Positions 10,201 through 18,362 of a DNA stretch of 43,760 nucleotides are shown here, piece by piece (position 1 is the first letter of the stretch; every line of letters begins with the position of its first letter). The stretch covers positions 38,446 through 82,205 of the forward strand of contig PMBT01000139.1 of assembly GCA_003153035.1 (NCBI GenBank), read 5' to 3'. The notes under the pieces were generated by a model, which had not been told where the DNA came from, did not search any database, and was given only the letters and a program-made list of their open reading frames with translations. The stretch comes from Opitutia bacterium (GTDB taxonomy: Bacteria; Verrucomicrobiota; Verrucomicrobiia; Opitutales; Opitutaceae). The position numbers and the translations under genes are program-made.

Positions 10201-10865
10201 GCGAACCCCTGCACGTTCAGTGGAACCCGCTGGACGGCACCGTCGAAGTCGTAAATTACAGCGCCGGCCACCGCCCCGGACTCAACGTCAAGGCCGCCAT
10301 CCTCAATGCGGACGGCACGGTGAAGGGGGAACAGACGGCGACGATCGACAGTGCCGAGGACAGCGTCCTCTCACCGATCAAGCTGGCCTTCCCGGCGAAC
10401 GGGCTGTCGCCCCTGCATTTTCTGCGGCTGACGCTCACCGAGGATGGTCGAACGATTTCGGAGAATACCTATCTGCGCAGTCTCTCGACCTACGAGATTC
10501 CCGGGTTTTCCTTCGGTCCGTTCCACCTCCCGGCCTACCCGGCATTTGATTTTCGCGTGATCCGCACGCTGCCGAAGGCGACCCTGCGCCGCGCCACCAC
10601 GGCCGAGCGTCAGGGCGACCGATGGATCTTGTCGACGGAACTCGAGAACACCTCGCAGACCCCGGCGCTGCTGGTCCGCCTGAAGGCGGTGCGGGAGCAG
10701 AGTGGCGACCGCATCCTTCCGGCCCTCCACGAGGACAATTTCATCACGCTGATGCCTGGTGAGAAACGCCTCCTCCGCACCGAACTGGAGCAGGCCGACA
10801 CCCGGGGCGAACGTCCCCGGATCGTGGTCGAAGGCTTCAACCTCGAGAATGCCAGCAGGCGATAG
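7221..10865 (+). CDS. GH2 beta-mannosidase-type enzyme with two discoidin-like modules, secreted
   Basis: A 1214-residue secreted exo-glycosidase of family 2, closest in layout to beta-mannosidases and exo-glucosaminidases. A signal segment with a long n-region (about 22-39, RILVAALLCAASAFAAG) is followed by two F5/8-type-C (discoidin) jelly-roll-like modules at about 68-240 (NLALHRPATAS opening) and 250-355 (WVQVDLGAVCTFDRVVLHW, GRYVRVQL). A proline-rich linker leads to the GH2 sugar-binding, Ig-like and barrel domains. In the barrel, GRNEG carries the probable acid/base E814 and KLHSELGM the nucleophile E873. The discoidin modules probably bind the polysaccharide or cell surface. It is divergent from the GH5/GH3/GH26 run and upstream of an MFS transporter, which fits release of monosaccharide for uptake. 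Mannosidase specificity is inferred from family resemblance and neighbours. Confidence 0.92.
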   Translation: MTTIAMITDPSVAGRTAAGRQVTRILVAALLCAASAFAAGDFTRGVGVYPGDPAAFHGPTLVPEIATYRNLALHRPATASNNYDFSLTAQLITDGIIDHRLPRWLVCSTSSGGILPRSERENLVDQYPSTGVDITGTRGWVQVEQEGRYEPRTVDHIEVTASAQTDDQQPQRWTCVVDSSDDGKNWTELGRSSGEESLARVAFWQPKLIKAAFDLATPAPARFYRVQMDAPSVTAWRVGGLDTFAQGRPVYLGGPHDFTSAWKSTGNAAEWVQVDLGAVCTFDRVVLHWIQRAAEGAIQVSDDGANWRTLRPLTATVDEYPLIPSASGRYVRVQLARPAAPDGYILSELQVFGRGGPLPRAQPAPTPRPGARQDLVRGSWRIQRDSLVTLEGEALSHPGVACQDWLPATVPGSVLVSYWNAGALPDPNYGDNQLQISDSFFNADFWYRDEFTIPAPGPSRKVWLNFDGINWKADVYFNGARLGRIDGTFLRARFDVTTLARLDGINALAVRIHKPATPGTVREKTADEPWSNGGALGVDNPSFHATAGWDWIPSIRGRNIGIWSDVYLTTTGPVVLEHPLVSTKLPLPETSSADLTVEVTLRNTESTPVAGVLRGQFGDVHFEQAVEVPATASTVVRLDPSSVAALHLRNPRLWWPVGYGEPDLYDVRLAFDTAAGVPSDSTMFRAGVKQFTCADENGALKLFINGRRFIGRGGNWGFSESNLLYRAREYEAAVRYHRDLGFTMIRNWVGQVGDDAFFEACDRNGVVVWQDFWLANPLDGPDPADNAMFLQNAADFIYRIRNHPSVGLYCGRNEGNPPPTLNDGLARLVATRHPEIRYIPSSSFGVVSGGGPYHLMPVNFYFDQRATTKLHSELGMANIVTLDSLRQMMPAADQWPQGRVWGLHDFTTRGAVRGGSLRETIEKSYGDAANAAEWVELAQFTNYDGHRAMFEAQGKHRMGILMWMSHPCWPSFVWQTYDYYLEPTAGYFGAKKGCEPLHVQWNPLDGTVEVVNYSAGHRPGLNVKAAILNADGTVKGEQTATIDSAEDSVLSPIKLAFPANGLSPLHFLRLTLTEDGRTISENTYLRSLSTYEIPGFSFGPFHLPAYPAFDFRVIRTLPKATLRRATTAERQGDRWILSTELENTSQTPALLVRLKAVREQSGDRILPALHEDNFITLMPGEKRLLRTELEQADTRGERPRIVVEGFNLENASRR

Positions 10866-11046
10866 CGCGCCCGGGCGGGGGCGGTTGTCGTGGTGATGCT
10901 TCCGTCGGCTGCCAGTGGTCCGGCGCCATGTTCTGACGCTTGACCCTGAGCCGCGAGATGACGGCGGCGCCGGCGGCCGCGCACCAAGAGGCTTGCCACG
11001 GAACGGCGGTGCCGCTCCTCTCTGCGGACCCTTTTCCCGACCCCAC

Positions 11047-12744
11047 ATGACCCTGCCAAAGCGCTCCTTCCTTCACCACGCCGTTTTTTGGGTGCCCACG
11101 CTCTACCTCGCGATGGGCATTCCGTTCAACGTGATCAACATCACGGCCTCGTCGATGTACAAGTCGCTCGGAGTCAGTGACGCGAAGAACACGGTGGCCC
11201 TCGGTAGCGTGATCATTGCCTGGTCGCTCAAGCCCCTTTGGGCCGCGTTCCTCGACATGTATCGCACGAAGAAATTCTTCGTGATCGCGATGGAGGTGCT
11301 GATTCCGCTGCTCTTCGCGGGGGTCGCGATGTCCCTGCCGCTGCCGGGTTATTTTCAGATCAGCATCGCCCTGCTCTGGGTCGCCTCTTTCGCCTCGTCG
11401 ACCCAGGACATCTGCGGCGACGGCATCTACCTCACCTCGCTCGACAAGAAAACGCAGGCCAGCCTCGCCGGTGTGCAGGGCATGTTCTGGAATCTCGGCA
11501 AGATACTGGCCACGGGCATGCTGGTCAGCGGCATGGAGCGGGTCGCGAACGCCCACGGCTGGTCCCTGCAGAAGATGTGGAGCGGGGTGTGGATCGTGAG
11601 CGCGCTCACGATGGCCGCTTTCGCCGTCTATCACATTTTCCTCCTGCCCACGGGGAGCATCGCCCACCGCCCGCACAGCACCAAGCAGGTGCTGGAGGAT
11701 TTCGTCGGCTCGGCGAAAACGTTTTTCCACAAGCGGGCCTTCTGGGGCATGATCGCCTTTGTGTTCCTCTACCGTCTCGGCGAGGGCCTGATCATGGTTG
11801 AGGGCAGACTCTTTATCCAGTCGACCACCGCCAGCGGGGGCCTTGGCCTGACCGCCGGCCAGGTGGCCAACATCGACGCGGTCTACGGCACCGTCGCGGC
11901 CATCACCGGTGGCATCCTCGGCGGACTCTTCCTGGGCAAGATCGGCCTCAAGAAGGCCCTGCCCTTCCTCGGTCTCTGCCTGAACATCCCGCACTTCACC
12001 TTCGTCTACCTCAGCCATTACGGGGCCGCAAATCACGGACTCGCCTACAGCGTCATCGTCACGATGGTGACGATTGAGAAGTTTGGCTACGGCTTCGGCT
12101 TCATCGGAAACATGGTTTACATGATGCAGCAGTTCGCCCCGGGGCGCTGCACCATGACCCACTACGCCTTCGCCACCGCCCTGATGAACTTCGTGCTCGC
12201 CCCCACGACCATGATCTCCGGCCCGCTGGCCGAATGGCTGGGCTTCTCGACTTTCTTCGTTGTGGTGATGTTCGCCTCGGTGCCCAGCGTCTGGGCCGCC
12301 TACAAGGCCCCCTTCCCGCTCGATGGCGACGATCACAAGGGCTCGTCCGACGACGAAGCCATTGGAGTCGTCATCACGCCCGACGATCCCACCCGGCTGA
12401 GCGCGGCCGAGCAACAGGTGCAGCGCACCGCCGGGCGCGCCTCCGTGTACGCCATGATCAACATTCTCGCGATCCTGATTCTCGATGCGAAAACCCTCGG
12501 TTCTTTGCAGGGCAAGGCGGCCGGCAACGGCCGGATCGAGTTTGGTCTGCTCGTCGCCTGCGCCGCCCTGAAGCTCTTTCTCTCGCTGCGCACCTACCAA
12601 TTCGCCAATCAAGCTGTCGCCGAGAGCGCCGCCTGTCCCGGCAACGCCTACCTCGCCAACGCGCGCGGGGCCAAGATCGCCACCTGGATTTGCGCGGTCG
12701 TGACGGTTGTCATCCTCCTCACCGGTTACCGGCTGGGAATGTGA
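11047..12744 (+). CDS. MFS transporter, AmpG-like, probable oligosaccharide/sugar importer
   Basis: Integral inner-membrane carrier of 565 residues in the major facilitator superfamily. The ATG used gives MTLPKRSFLHHAVFWVPTLYLA, running straight into the first membrane helix; codons open upstream of it look non-coding. About twelve or more hydrophobic segments can be followed, for example AVFWVPTLYLAMGI, FVIAMEVLIPLLFAGVAMS, MIAFVFLYRLGEGLI and the final ICAVVTVVILLTGYRL. The style resembles AmpG and related Verrucomicrobial and Bacteroidetes carriers (ASSMYKSLGVSDAKN, DICGDGIYLTSLD). It follows the GH2 gene by 181 bases on the same strand, so it probably brings in a product of the mannan-type hydrolases. 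No SusC/SusD pair is present, which makes this the only transporter candidate for the island. The substrate is inferred from context. Confidence 0.9.
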   Translation: MTLPKRSFLHHAVFWVPTLYLAMGIPFNVINITASSMYKSLGVSDAKNTVALGSVIIAWSLKPLWAAFLDMYRTKKFFVIAMEVLIPLLFAGVAMSLPLPGYFQISIALLWVASFASSTQDICGDGIYLTSLDKKTQASLAGVQGMFWNLGKILATGMLVSGMERVANAHGWSLQKMWSGVWIVSALTMAAFAVYHIFLLPTGSIAHRPHSTKQVLEDFVGSAKTFFHKRAFWGMIAFVFLYRLGEGLIMVEGRLFIQSTTASGGLGLTAGQVANIDAVYGTVAAITGGILGGLFLGKIGLKKALPFLGLCLNIPHFTFVYLSHYGAANHGLAYSVIVTMVTIEKFGYGFGFIGNMVYMMQQFAPGRCTMTHYAFATALMNFVLAPTTMISGPLAEWLGFSTFFVVVMFASVPSVWAAYKAPFPLDGDDHKGSSDDEAIGVVITPDDPTRLSAAEQQVQRTAGRASVYAMINILAILILDAKTLGSLQGKAAGNGRIEFGLLVACAALKLFLSLRTYQFANQAVAESAACPGNAYLANARGAKIATWICAVVTVVILLTGYRLGM

Positions 12745-12852
12745 ACCGACCGCGGCCTTGCCCTCGACCGGCGAAAGCCGCCTTGAACCCGGAGCGGTCG
12801 GCTGCAACGAAGGCCGCACCCCGCCGGCCGGCCGCGTCGCGCGCCACTCAGC

Positions 12853-14289
12853 TCAGTAAACAAACGTGATGATCGAGTGGGCCGGGCTGCTGGTCGCCGC
12901 GGCCTGGCCGTCGATCCAGAGTTTGAAGTCAATCGCCTCGTCCCGGAGGTTCAGCACCACGACTGCGGCGCGGCCGTCAGGATTGAGGAATGCGCTCGCG
13001 AGCAGGCGGTCGTCGTTGAGCGTCGTGGCGACCCGGCGGGCGCCGGGCCGGATGAACTTCGAGAAGTGCCCGATGTAATAGAAGGAGTTCAGGAACGTCA
13101 GGGTGCCGCTCCGGGTGTCGGCATGCACGGGTGCGAAGCAGTAGTTGCCGACATGGTTCGGGCCGCCGCGCTCGTCGAGCAGCACGTTCCAGTCCGTCCA
13201 GCCCACCGCCCAGTTGTTGAGGTCGTGAATCAAGGAATTGCCGTAGGCCTCGCCGAGGCTCCAGTCCTCAAAGCGGCCCGGGTCGAAAGGACCGAGACAG
13301 GCCTCGGTCATCAACAGGTTCTTGTCGGGCCACGCCTCGTGGACGAGCCGCACATTGTCAAAATGGTCGCCGACGTACCAGTGGAAGGCGGTGCCCCAGA
13401 CGTATTTTGCGGCCTCGGGGTCGTCGTAGACCGCCTGCGCGCGCTGATACAGGATTCCGCGGTTGTGGTCCCAGATCATGAGCTTCACGCCCGCCAGGCC
13501 GGCGCGGGCGAGCGCGGGGCCGAGGTGTTCGCGCACGAACGCGCGTTCCTCATCACCGGTGAACAGGCAGGATTCCCACGTTTGGGTGGCCATCGGTTCG
13601 TTTTGCACGGTCAGGCCCCAAATCTTGATCCCTTCCTTCTCATAGGCGCGGATGAAGCGGCCATAGTAGTTGGCCCAAGTCTCGGCATATTCGGGCCGGA
13701 GTTTGCCGCCCTGCAACATGATGCCATTGCTCTTCATCCATTCGGGTGGACTCCAGGGGGAGGCGAACAGCTTGAATGGCTGGGGCGCCGCCGCCCGCGC
13801 CGCCAGGATGAAGGGAATGCGAAACCGCTTGTCGTGATCGATTGAAAAGTGGACGAGGTCCTTGTCCCCGGGCGGAGCGTACGCGTAGCTGTCGCTGGAG
13901 AAATCACAGCTGTTAATGTTCGTGCGGCAGAGCGAATAGCCGATGCCTTGTTCCACGCCGAAATAGGCCGTGAGAAGCTTCTGCTGCTGTCCGGCGGGGA
14001 GCCGGGCGTAGACCTCGGCGGATGCGTCCGTGAGGGCGCCGCCAATGCCAACGATGGTCTGGAAGGCCTTGCTGGTGTCCACCATGACAGTCGGAAACGA
14101 CTCGTCCGGCTGGGTCAGCGGGGTTAGTTTCAGTGCCGGGCGCGGGCTGAGCCGTTCGTCCGTCCCCTTGGCGGTGATGAACTCGGCCACCTCACGCATC
14201 GCCTGGGCCGCGTAAGCCGGGAGGGCCAGGGCGCAAAACAGCAGTGGCATCGATAAGGACAGGAGTTGTGTTTTCACAGGATGTTTCAC
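12853..14289 (-). CDS. GH30 glycosidase (glucosylceramidase / beta-1,6-glucanase type), secreted
   Basis: Family 30 glycoside hydrolase of 478 residues. I start it at a GTG because AAGGTGA lies 7 bases upstream and the product then begins MKHPVKTQLLSLSMPLLF, a signal peptide; the long open frame before it looks non-coding. Motifs: IVGIGGALTDASAEVY near the start of the barrel, SPWSPPEWMKSN, acid/base E231 in LTVQNEP and nucleophile E329 in LLMTEACLG, then a C-terminal beta-sandwich ending AHSIITFVY. These match the GH30 group containing glucosylceramidases, beta-1,6-glucanases and related exo-enzymes. It is convergent with the MFS gene, 108 bases apart, and separate from the mannan run. Its substrate (beta-glucan, glucolipid or other) cannot be fixed from sequence alone. 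Confidence 0.93.
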   Translation of the reverse strand: MKHPVKTQLLSLSMPLLFCALALPAYAAQAMREVAEFITAKGTDERLSPRPALKLTPLTQPDESFPTVMVDTSKAFQTIVGIGGALTDASAEVYARLPAGQQQKLLTAYFGVEQGIGYSLCRTNINSCDFSSDSYAYAPPGDKDLVHFSIDHDKRFRIPFILAARAAAPQPFKLFASPWSPPEWMKSNGIMLQGGKLRPEYAETWANYYGRFIRAYEKEGIKIWGLTVQNEPMATQTWESCLFTGDEERAFVREHLGPALARAGLAGVKLMIWDHNRGILYQRAQAVYDDPEAAKYVWGTAFHWYVGDHFDNVRLVHEAWPDKNLLMTEACLGPFDPGRFEDWSLGEAYGNSLIHDLNNWAVGWTDWNVLLDERGGPNHVGNYCFAPVHADTRSGTLTFLNSFYYIGHFSKFIRPGARRVATTLNDDRLLASAFLNPDGRAAVVVLNLRDEAIDFKLWIDGQAAATSSPAHSIITFVY

Positions 14290-14296
14290 TTCTGCG

Positions 14297-14303
14297 TCAC
14301 CTT
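14297..14303 (-). promoter_or_regulatory. Ribosome binding site deciding the GTG start of GH30
   Basis: On the minus strand AAGGTGA is followed by 7 bases and then GTG. It is the best Shine-Dalgarno match in the upstream open frame, and it places the signal peptide at the very N-terminus. Confidence 0.7.
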
Positions 14304-14506
14304 TGTCTTCAAACGTCGGCCGCCGGGCGGTCGCGTGCCGGCGGCTCCTGCCGGGCGCCCAAACCCCGGGCTGGCATTGCCGGATCGTATGTGCTGACAG
14401 CGCGTTCATCGAGCGTGAACTTGAGCGTTCCCGACTGGCCAGTCTTCCGGCTGGCGTGACCGAACTCCTGAGGTCGGGCCCGCGCAATGTCCTCGCGATT
14501 GACCGA

Positions 14507-15328
14507 TCAATGCGCTGACTCAGTGGGCATCGCGGGGACGGCGGTCGCGGGCGCTCCGCCGACGGTGGGCGGCGGCTTTGCCGCAACGTCGCGGCCCCGC
14601 TCTCGGATCTGATCGTGCGCCGCCGGGATCGCCGCTTTCAGGTTTGCCAGGAACAACAGGGCCACCTTCTCCTTGATCGCCGCCATCGCCTTTTCGAACC
14701 GCTTTCCCGACGGCGACTGCCGGAACGCGATGACCTGCTCCCGATCCGTGATCGAAAGGCTCTCGTAAAACGCCGACGACGATGAGGGTGCTTCACTCGG
14801 GTCGAGCTCGCCCCGCCGCACCATTTGCTCGAGGTTTCTCAGCATCTCCAATTCTCGCCGCCCGACTCCCTCCGCGAAATACCGGTTGGTCGCGATCAGG
14901 TCCTCACGCGTCAAATACATCCCCGCTACCGCCGCGAGCTGCCCGAGGCAATCGGCCTCGTCCAGGACCTCCGACACGCTCCGCCGGTGCGCCTCCTGGA
15001 CCGATCGGACCTTGGCCAGCTGCGTCAGAAACTCCTTCTGTATCTCCCGGTACCGGTCGATGAAACCAAATGTTTCCACGAATCTCTTGGCTTCCACCGT
15101 CTTCTCATACTGATCGACATCGACCTCCACGGCGCGGCTCGGGCCGCCGACTGCGAGCAGAAGGACGATGATCGGAATTTCCCATGCACGGCCGGGCGAG
15201 GCGCGGCGCGCCCAGTTGGCACCAGCCGCGGTCGTTTCCCCAGTACCGCTCGGCTGATGGCGGCCACGGGCGCCAGGCCTCGCTGACGCCGCTTCTGCCG
15301 GTTTTTCCGCCTTGTTGGTGCGGAGCAT
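14507..15328 (-). CDS. Membrane-anchored or secreted protein with DUF2059-like helical region
   Basis: A predicted protein of up to 273 residues. A basic, low-complexity N-terminal stretch of about 48 residues comes before a hydrophobic segment (IPIIVLLLAVGG) and SRAVEV, which could be a signal or anchor. The rest is strongly helical and charged. The part around LSITDREQVIAFRQSPSGKRF followed by AMAAIKEK resembles the DUF2059 family (helical proteins of unknown role, with the pattern of a short helix, S-x-x-G and another helix). The only upstream ATG is used, but the true start may lie closer to the hydrophobic segment. It lies 217 bases upstream of GH30 and is divergent from the O-antigen-ligase-like gene. 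Function unknown; reality of the gene is moderately supported by its signal, helical pattern and length. Confidence 0.55.
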   Translation of the reverse strand: MLRTNKAEKPAEAASARPGARGRHQPSGTGETTAAGANWARRASPGRAWEIPIIVLLLAVGGPSRAVEVDVDQYEKTVEAKRFVETFGFIDRYREIQKEFLTQLAKVRSVQEAHRRSVSEVLDEADCLGQLAAVAGMYLTREDLIATNRYFAEGVGRRELEMLRNLEQMVRRGELDPSEAPSSSSAFYESLSITDREQVIAFRQSPSGKRFEKAMAAIKEKVALLFLANLKAAIPAAHDQIRERGRDVAAKPPPTVGGAPATAVPAMPTESAH

Positions 15329-15563
15329 GGTTCAATGCGTGTTTCGGGAGAATCGTAGTCCTCGAAACAGCCGACGCGAATCAATTTCGGGTCATCGCCG
15401 CCTGCCGTGAGGAGCATTCCCGCGAGCCTGTCCCCGCTCGACTTCGCGGAACAGATTTGACATACCAGCATGCGTTGCCGGCACCGCCGGCCGGGGTGCC
15501 GCGTCGATTGCGCGGCAAGCCGGCCCACGCCATCGGCCCAACAACCTTCGGCACCGCCCCACG

Positions 15564-17135
15564 ATGGTCTTCGAGGAGGAATTCTTCTACGGTGGACAGC
15601 TGCGCTGGGCATTGGGATGGGCGACTCCGAACTACGCCGGGGCGTTCCTGGCTGCACTGATTCCCTGGTTCTGGCTCGTGAATCGCCGCAGCGATGGCGC
15701 CGCGCCGCGCCGCGAACCGACGGGGGACGCGCCGGGTTCCACCGTCGCTGGCGGGACAGGAAGGCGCTTCCGGAGGGTGTCCGGCGCCGCGCTTGGTTGG
15801 GCGCTCGAACTCGCGCTCTGGTTTTGCCTCGCGAAGACGTATTCGCGAGGGGCGCTGGTGGCGGCGCTCGCGGCGGCGGTGGGTTGGCACTGGCTGCAGC
15901 GCCGCCGGAAGGATCCCGGCCGCGCGGGAACTGCGGATCCGCCGCCCGGAGTCCGTGTTGCCGCGGGAATCAATGGAGGAGACCTTATGTTTCGGCTGGC
16001 GATCGTCGGTGGTTGCCTCGTGCTTACAGGATTCGCCGGCCGGCTCGCGCCGTGGGCGCTCTCGGCTGATCGGGCGGTCGGAAATCGCTGGGAGCTGTGG
16101 AAAGGCGGAGCCGAGATGCTCGCGGCGGCTCCACTGTCCGGGTGGGGCGCAGGTGAATCCGGCCAGGCGTATATGGATTGGTTTCAAGACCTCGACCGAA
16201 GCGAGGGCTATGCGACGATGGTCAACAGTTTCCTGCACCTCGCGGTGGACCATGGCTTGCCGGCGTTGGGTGGGGTGCTGTTGCTCGGATTCGCGCTGCT
16301 CGCGACCGGAATGGAACTCGCGCGCCTGAACCGGCAGCCTGGGGAGGGCGGGCGACGGGCCGGCGCGGCTGCCGCGGTGGCGTCACTCCTGGCTTGGGCC
16401 GTCGCCAACATTTTCACAACCCTGTGGATCGAACCGAGACTATGGTTGGTGCCGGCCGTCGCGCTCGCTTTCCTCGCGATTCTGTCGTGGCGCGATCGGA
16501 GCTCACTTCGATGGCGACGGATCGCGCCAGCGAGTGTATTGGGCGCGACGTTGTTGGTATCCGCACTGTTCTCCGCGGGATGCTGGCTGCGATCGCAGCG
16601 TTCCTGGCGTGCAGCGCCCGGCCCCGGCAATACGGTCGTCGTGAAGTTTCGCGACGCCCGGCCGGGCTCGTCCGCTCAGTTTTGGCAGGTATGGCCGGAT
16701 CCCGCGGTCCTGGGACCCACCCCCGGCAAGGAGCTGCGCCGCTGGGTCGAAACGCTGCCGACGTCTGCCGTCGTCGTCGTTCACCGGCCGGAGCCGCCGC
16801 GAGTGGGGCCGGGCCTGGCGAGCGGGGACGGCGCGATGCTCATCGGACGGCAAGCCGAGCGTCTCGGCCGGGGATTGGCTCCCGGCTTTCGTCAGCTCTG
16901 GTTGGTGCATCCCTACGGATTGCCGCCGTCGGCAGATGCGTTTCCGTTAACCCCCGATTGCCCCGCGATCACCGTTGTCGTGCCGTCAATCAATGAATCT
17001 GGCGAGGCTTCCTTCTGGCTGAGCTGGGCTGGCCGGCTCGGGGCCCGCGTGCGGGTTTCCCCCGGCGTCGGACAGGACATCCGCGCCGCGTGGCCGATGG
17101 TGATGGGTTCCACGGGCGGCGTCACGGCAAGATGA
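15564..17135 (+). CDS. O-antigen-ligase-like (Wzy_C) polytopic membrane protein with soluble C-terminal domain
   Basis: A 523-residue inner-membrane protein. About eight hydrophobic helices are visible (AGAFLAALIPWFWLV, LGWALELALWFCLA, LAIVGGCLVLTGFAG, LGGVLLLGFALLATG, VASLLAWAVANIFTT, LVPAVALAFLAIL, VLGATLLVSALF). The ligase/polymerase hallmark KTYSRGALVAALAAA and the following GWGAGESGQAY and NSFLHLAVDHGL fit the Wzy_C/WaaL family, which joins lipid-linked glycans to each other or to acceptors at the periplasmic face. Family members often have 10-12 helices, so this one is short at its N-terminus; the frame is open upstream to 15411, but no start codon lies there. Residues about 350-523 form an extra soluble domain I do not recognise. 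Its stop overlaps the ATG of the next gene (ATGA), so the two are translationally coupled. Confidence 0.75.
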   Translation: MVFEEEFFYGGQLRWALGWATPNYAGAFLAALIPWFWLVNRRSDGAAPRREPTGDAPGSTVAGGTGRRFRRVSGAALGWALELALWFCLAKTYSRGALVAALAAAVGWHWLQRRRKDPGRAGTADPPPGVRVAAGINGGDLMFRLAIVGGCLVLTGFAGRLAPWALSADRAVGNRWELWKGGAEMLAAAPLSGWGAGESGQAYMDWFQDLDRSEGYATMVNSFLHLAVDHGLPALGGVLLLGFALLATGMELARLNRQPGEGGRRAGAAAAVASLLAWAVANIFTTLWIEPRLWLVPAVALAFLAILSWRDRSSLRWRRIAPASVLGATLLVSALFSAGCWLRSQRSWRAAPGPGNTVVVKFRDARPGSSAQFWQVWPDPAVLGPTPGKELRRWVETLPTSAVVVVHRPEPPRVGPGLASGDGAMLIGRQAERLGRGLAPGFRQLWLVHPYGLPPSADAFPLTPDCPAITVVVPSINESGEASFWLSWAGRLGARVRVSPGVGQDIRAAWPMVMGSTGGVTAR

Positions 17136-18343
17136 AAACCCCTGATATCCGCTGGATGCTCATCGCGGTAGGTCTTGCCCTGCCGGTTCTCGGCGCAACC
17201 GGAGAAGACCGGACGGAGGGACCGTCGCCGGCCTGGCAACGGGTGTTGGCGGGGCTGGGATCGATCGGGCTCGATGGGACGCTCCGCCTGAGGTATTCGC
17301 TCGGCGAAACGCGGGAACTGAATCTGCTCGGGATCCATTGCGTGCTCGAGCATCGGATCGAAGAGGATGCATTTGGGAATGCGCGCAGCGTCTGGCGGGT
17401 GCGCGCATTGCAGAGCTCACTGGCGCCCGGAGCCCGGGATGAACTTCTCTGGCGTCGCCCCGGTGGTACGGCGGTAAGGTTCAGCCGGCGCCGTCTCGGA
17501 CGGTTTCTTGTCGAGACGGAAGGGGGACGCTCCGTGGTCCGCCAGGATGGGCCGGAGGTAGCGGAAGTCTGGTCGCCGGACGGAGTCGTCTGGCGGTACC
17601 TGAATGGAATCCTCGTTGGGGCCGAGCTTCCGGCAAGGGGAACTCTCCGCGTAGAGTCCCGCGGAGGCGTAATCGCGAGGATCGATTCCGACGATAGCCG
17701 CCCGGGCGAACCCGAGCTTTTGCACGCCGAGTTCGATGCGCTCTCCCGCCTGACCGATCTGAAGATCGGCGCACTGCCGGCGCATTCCTTTCGCTGGAAT
17801 GAATCAGGTCAATTGGTCGGATGGCGGCGTGGAGACGGATCGGAGTTCCGGTTCGAATACCGTGACGGGTTGCTGGTCGGGATCGGGGGTCCCGGCCGAT
17901 CTGCGCGACGGTTTTCCTGGAAGCCCAACGCCGGAGCCGCTCGGGGCGACTCGCTCTGGCCCGCGCCCGTCCACCTTGCCACCGACGACGCCAACACCTT
18001 TTCTTACGGCCTTTCCGCCCGCGGCTTCATCATCGACGTTCACCAAGCCGCGCCGGGCGGGGACCGGCGCGTCGTGTTCAACCCGGTCCGCCGGCGGCTT
18101 GAGTACCGCGGGAGCCGGGAAAAACTTGTCGTCACGTTCTTGCCGGGCACAGCGGGGCGAAGTCCGGTCGGACAGGTTGAGGACGGGTGCGGAGGGCTGC
18201 TGGAGAGTTACCGATACGGCGCCGACGGACGAGTGCTGGCGGTGACGCGGCGCAGCGAGCCGGGATTCAATGCGTCTGCAGGGGGTCCAGGCGTCGAGGC
18301 AAGGCTCGAGGACGCCGGGCCGCCGGAAACTCCGCTGCCGTGA
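17132..18343 (+). CDS. Secreted RHS/YD-repeat-like protein coupled to the ligase-like gene
   Basis: A 403-residue protein beginning MKTPDIRWMLIAVGLALPVL, a signal peptide. It contains degenerate YD/RHS-like strand repeats: FDALSRLTDLKIG, FRWNESGQLVGWRRGDG, FRFEYRDGLLVGIGGPG, ESYRYGADGRVLAVTRRS. Such repeats form beta-spiral shells or scaffolds in RHS and teneurin-like proteins. There is no RHS core motif (PxxxxDPxG) and no toxin tip, so this is not a polymorphic toxin. The ATG overlaps the TGA of the upstream Wzy_C-like gene in the form ATGA, strong evidence for one operon and a shared job at the envelope. A role as a surface or periplasmic partner of glycan ligation is inference only. It ends 19 bases from the convergent gene. 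Confidence 0.75.
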   Translation: MKTPDIRWMLIAVGLALPVLGATGEDRTEGPSPAWQRVLAGLGSIGLDGTLRLRYSLGETRELNLLGIHCVLEHRIEEDAFGNARSVWRVRALQSSLAPGARDELLWRRPGGTAVRFSRRRLGRFLVETEGGRSVVRQDGPEVAEVWSPDGVVWRYLNGILVGAELPARGTLRVESRGGVIARIDSDDSRPGEPELLHAEFDALSRLTDLKIGALPAHSFRWNESGQLVGWRRGDGSEFRFEYRDGLLVGIGGPGRSARRFSWKPNAGAARGDSLWPAPVHLATDDANTFSYGLSARGFIIDVHQAAPGGDRRVVFNPVRRRLEYRGSREKLVVTFLPGTAGRSPVGQVEDGCGGLLESYRYGADGRVLAVTRRSEPGFNASAGGPGVEARLEDAGPPETPLP

Positions 18344-18362
18344 ATCCCGCCGGAGGCGCTCC

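Noticed and set aside
10837-12819. Minus-strand open frame of 660 codons
   Set aside because: Antisense of the MFS transporter; extremely charged random composition.
12745-12852. Bidirectional terminator between the MFS and GH30 genes
   Set aside because: A CGGC-GAAA-GCCG mini-hairpin exists at 12769-12780, but the stem is only 4 bp and lacks T-runs.
17132-18343. RHS polymorphic toxin
   Set aside because: YD-like repeats are present, but there is no RHS core cleavage motif, toxin tip or immunity gene.
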